From IMG/VR virus record IMGVR_UViG_3300025141_000899, positions 1-21,733 of that record: 21,733 nt of DNA, one strand, 5' to 3'. Source of the DNA: a virus. Both the position numbers and the translations under genes were made by a program. Below, piece after piece: positions 20,988 through 21,733 of the stretch. The notes under the pieces were generated by a model. The model was not told the origin of the DNA. It did no database searches and saw only the letters and a list, made by a program, of their open reading frames with translations. How positions within the stretch are numbered: the stretch's first letter is position 1; each line of letters starts with the position of its first letter.

Positions 20988-21733
20988 ATGGCATATCCAA
21001 GTTTTACAGTAACAAATGATTTTACAAATGGTACTTTAGCAGATGCTGATGAAGTTAATGCTAACTTTGCAGATATTGAAACATTTGCTGATGGAGCAAG
21101 TGCGGTAGGTGTTCCTGCAACTATTGGAATATCTCCAATAGGAAGCATTGTAGCATGGGCAAAAACATTATTAGAAAAAAGCAGTACTGGTTCACAAACC
21201 AACACTTCAACTTCTGCAACACAACTAATTGATAGTGCAGCAGATTTTGTGAGCGATGGAATAACTGCAGGAATGATTGTTCACAATGAAGATGATAACG
21301 AGTTTGCAATAGTAGAAACAGTTGTTGACTTAAACACTTTAACTATAGTTAGTGATTTGAATGCAGGAACAGCAGATGTTGATACTTTTAGTTTAGCAAC
21401 AGGAATTAATTATGCTATTTATGCAACTCCTGAACTACCTGATAATTGGCTTGAATGTAATGGTCAAAGCGTAAGTGATTCTGACTCTCCTTTTAATGGG
21501 ACAACTTTACCGAATATGAATGGTACAGGTGATAGTACTAAAGGATTTATTAGAGGAGTTATTGGTGCAACCGATTTAACTGTAACTGATCCAACACATA
21601 CCCATAACGTAACTGTTCCTTCTGAGTTTAACCATACAGGAACAGGAAGTTCAGCTTATGTTGGACAAGACGGGACATTCTCAACAACAACATCAAGAGC
21701 AATCCCTCCATACGTTGAAATGGTATGGATAAT
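20988..21733 (+). CDS. Tail-collar fibre protein (3' partial)
   Basis: The frame starts one base after the previous stop and remains open to the window edge: 248 residues seen. The N-terminus (FTVTNDFTNGTLADADEVNA) is the common fibre start with ..NG...DA..VNANF.... Phage tail-collar (PF07484) motifs follow: PIGSIVAWA (50-58), TPELPDNWLECNGQSVS (147-163), FNGTTLPNMNG (169-179), STKGFIRG (183-190), THTHNVTV (203-210), and AIPPYVEMVWI at the edge. The HTH repeat resembles metal-binding HxH pairs of T4 gp12-type fibres. An extra ~80-residue domain (about 63-140) splits the collar. Fibre tip for host binding; the end of the gene is outside the window. Confidence 0.8.
   Translation, partial: MAYPSFTVTNDFTNGTLADADEVNANFADIETFADGASAVGVPATIGISPIGSIVAWAKTLLEKSSTGSQTNTSTSATQLIDSAADFVSDGITAGMIVHNEDDNEFAIVETVVDLNTLTIVSDLNAGTADVDTFSLATGINYAIYATPELPDNWLECNGQSVSDSDSPFNGTTLPNMNGTGDSTKGFIRGVIGATDLTVTDPTHTHNVTVPSEFNHTGTGSSAYVGQDGTFSTTTSRAIPPYVEMVWI

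Noticed and set aside
1-21733. CRISPR arrays, tRNA genes, insertion sequences, integrase or att sites
   Set aside because: None seen: no regularly spaced repeats, no cloverleaf-like sequence, no transposase or recombinase, and no gene-free stretch over about 125 bases.

Overview
The window reads as the late structural (virion morphogenesis) module of a tailed, siphovirus-like double-stranded DNA virus. All recognisable genes lie on the + strand, tightly packed, in near-canonical order: minor head protein, prohead protease with scaffold, HK97-fold capsid, accessory head/fibre genes, head-tail adaptor, stopper, neck protein, tail terminator, tail tube, tail chaperone G/GT, tape measure, distal tail protein, baseplate hub and fibres. 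Portal and terminase presumably lie upstream, and lysis and replication genes elsewhere; none is visible here.

The host is probably an archaeon. Two head/tail transcription units begin with an identical 18-base AT element holding a perfect archaeal TATA box (TTTAAATA), at 792-809 and 12981-12998. Three intergenic 9-10 base T-tracts (after 3312, 3825 and 14949) look like archaeal poly-T terminators. The sequence is AT-rich, arginine is written mostly with AGA/AGG, and starts are usually GGAGG-type ribosome binding sites followed by ATGG. The host phylum cannot be read from this window (DPANN, Euryarchaeota, Thaumarchaeota and others are possible), and a bacterial host is not formally excluded.

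Layout. 1-792: end of a Mu F/SPP1 gp7-like minor head protein. 834-3312: prohead protease with an in-frame nested scaffold gene (own Shine-Dalgarno, start 1551), major capsid protein and a small accessory protein, closed by a T-tract. 3397-10724: accessory head/fibre region with a small beta protein, two repeat-containing virion proteins, three LamG/concanavalin-type lectin genes, an 86-aa helix-turn-helix protein and a coiled-coil/membrane-anchor (XhlA-like) protein. 10729-12982: adaptor, stopper, a 43-aa zinc ribbon hidden in a gene overlap, and an HK97 gp10-like neck protein. 13046-14949: second promoter unit with tail terminator, a lysine-rich miniprotein and the tail tube, closed by a T-tract. 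15002-19309: tail chaperone G with a -1 frameshift extension (GGGAAAA), a short tape measure (422 aa, implying a tail of roughly 60 nm), a coiled-coil miniprotein, a distal-tail protein and the baseplate hub. 19311-21733: fibre-type proteins ending in a tail-collar fibre cut by the window edge.

The most notable points are the combination, in a probable archaeal virus, of a lambda C/Nu3-style nested scaffold and a lambda G/GT-style -1 frameshift site; a lectin-rich accessory block between capsid and connector genes; and terminators placed directly after genes for the most abundant virion proteins.
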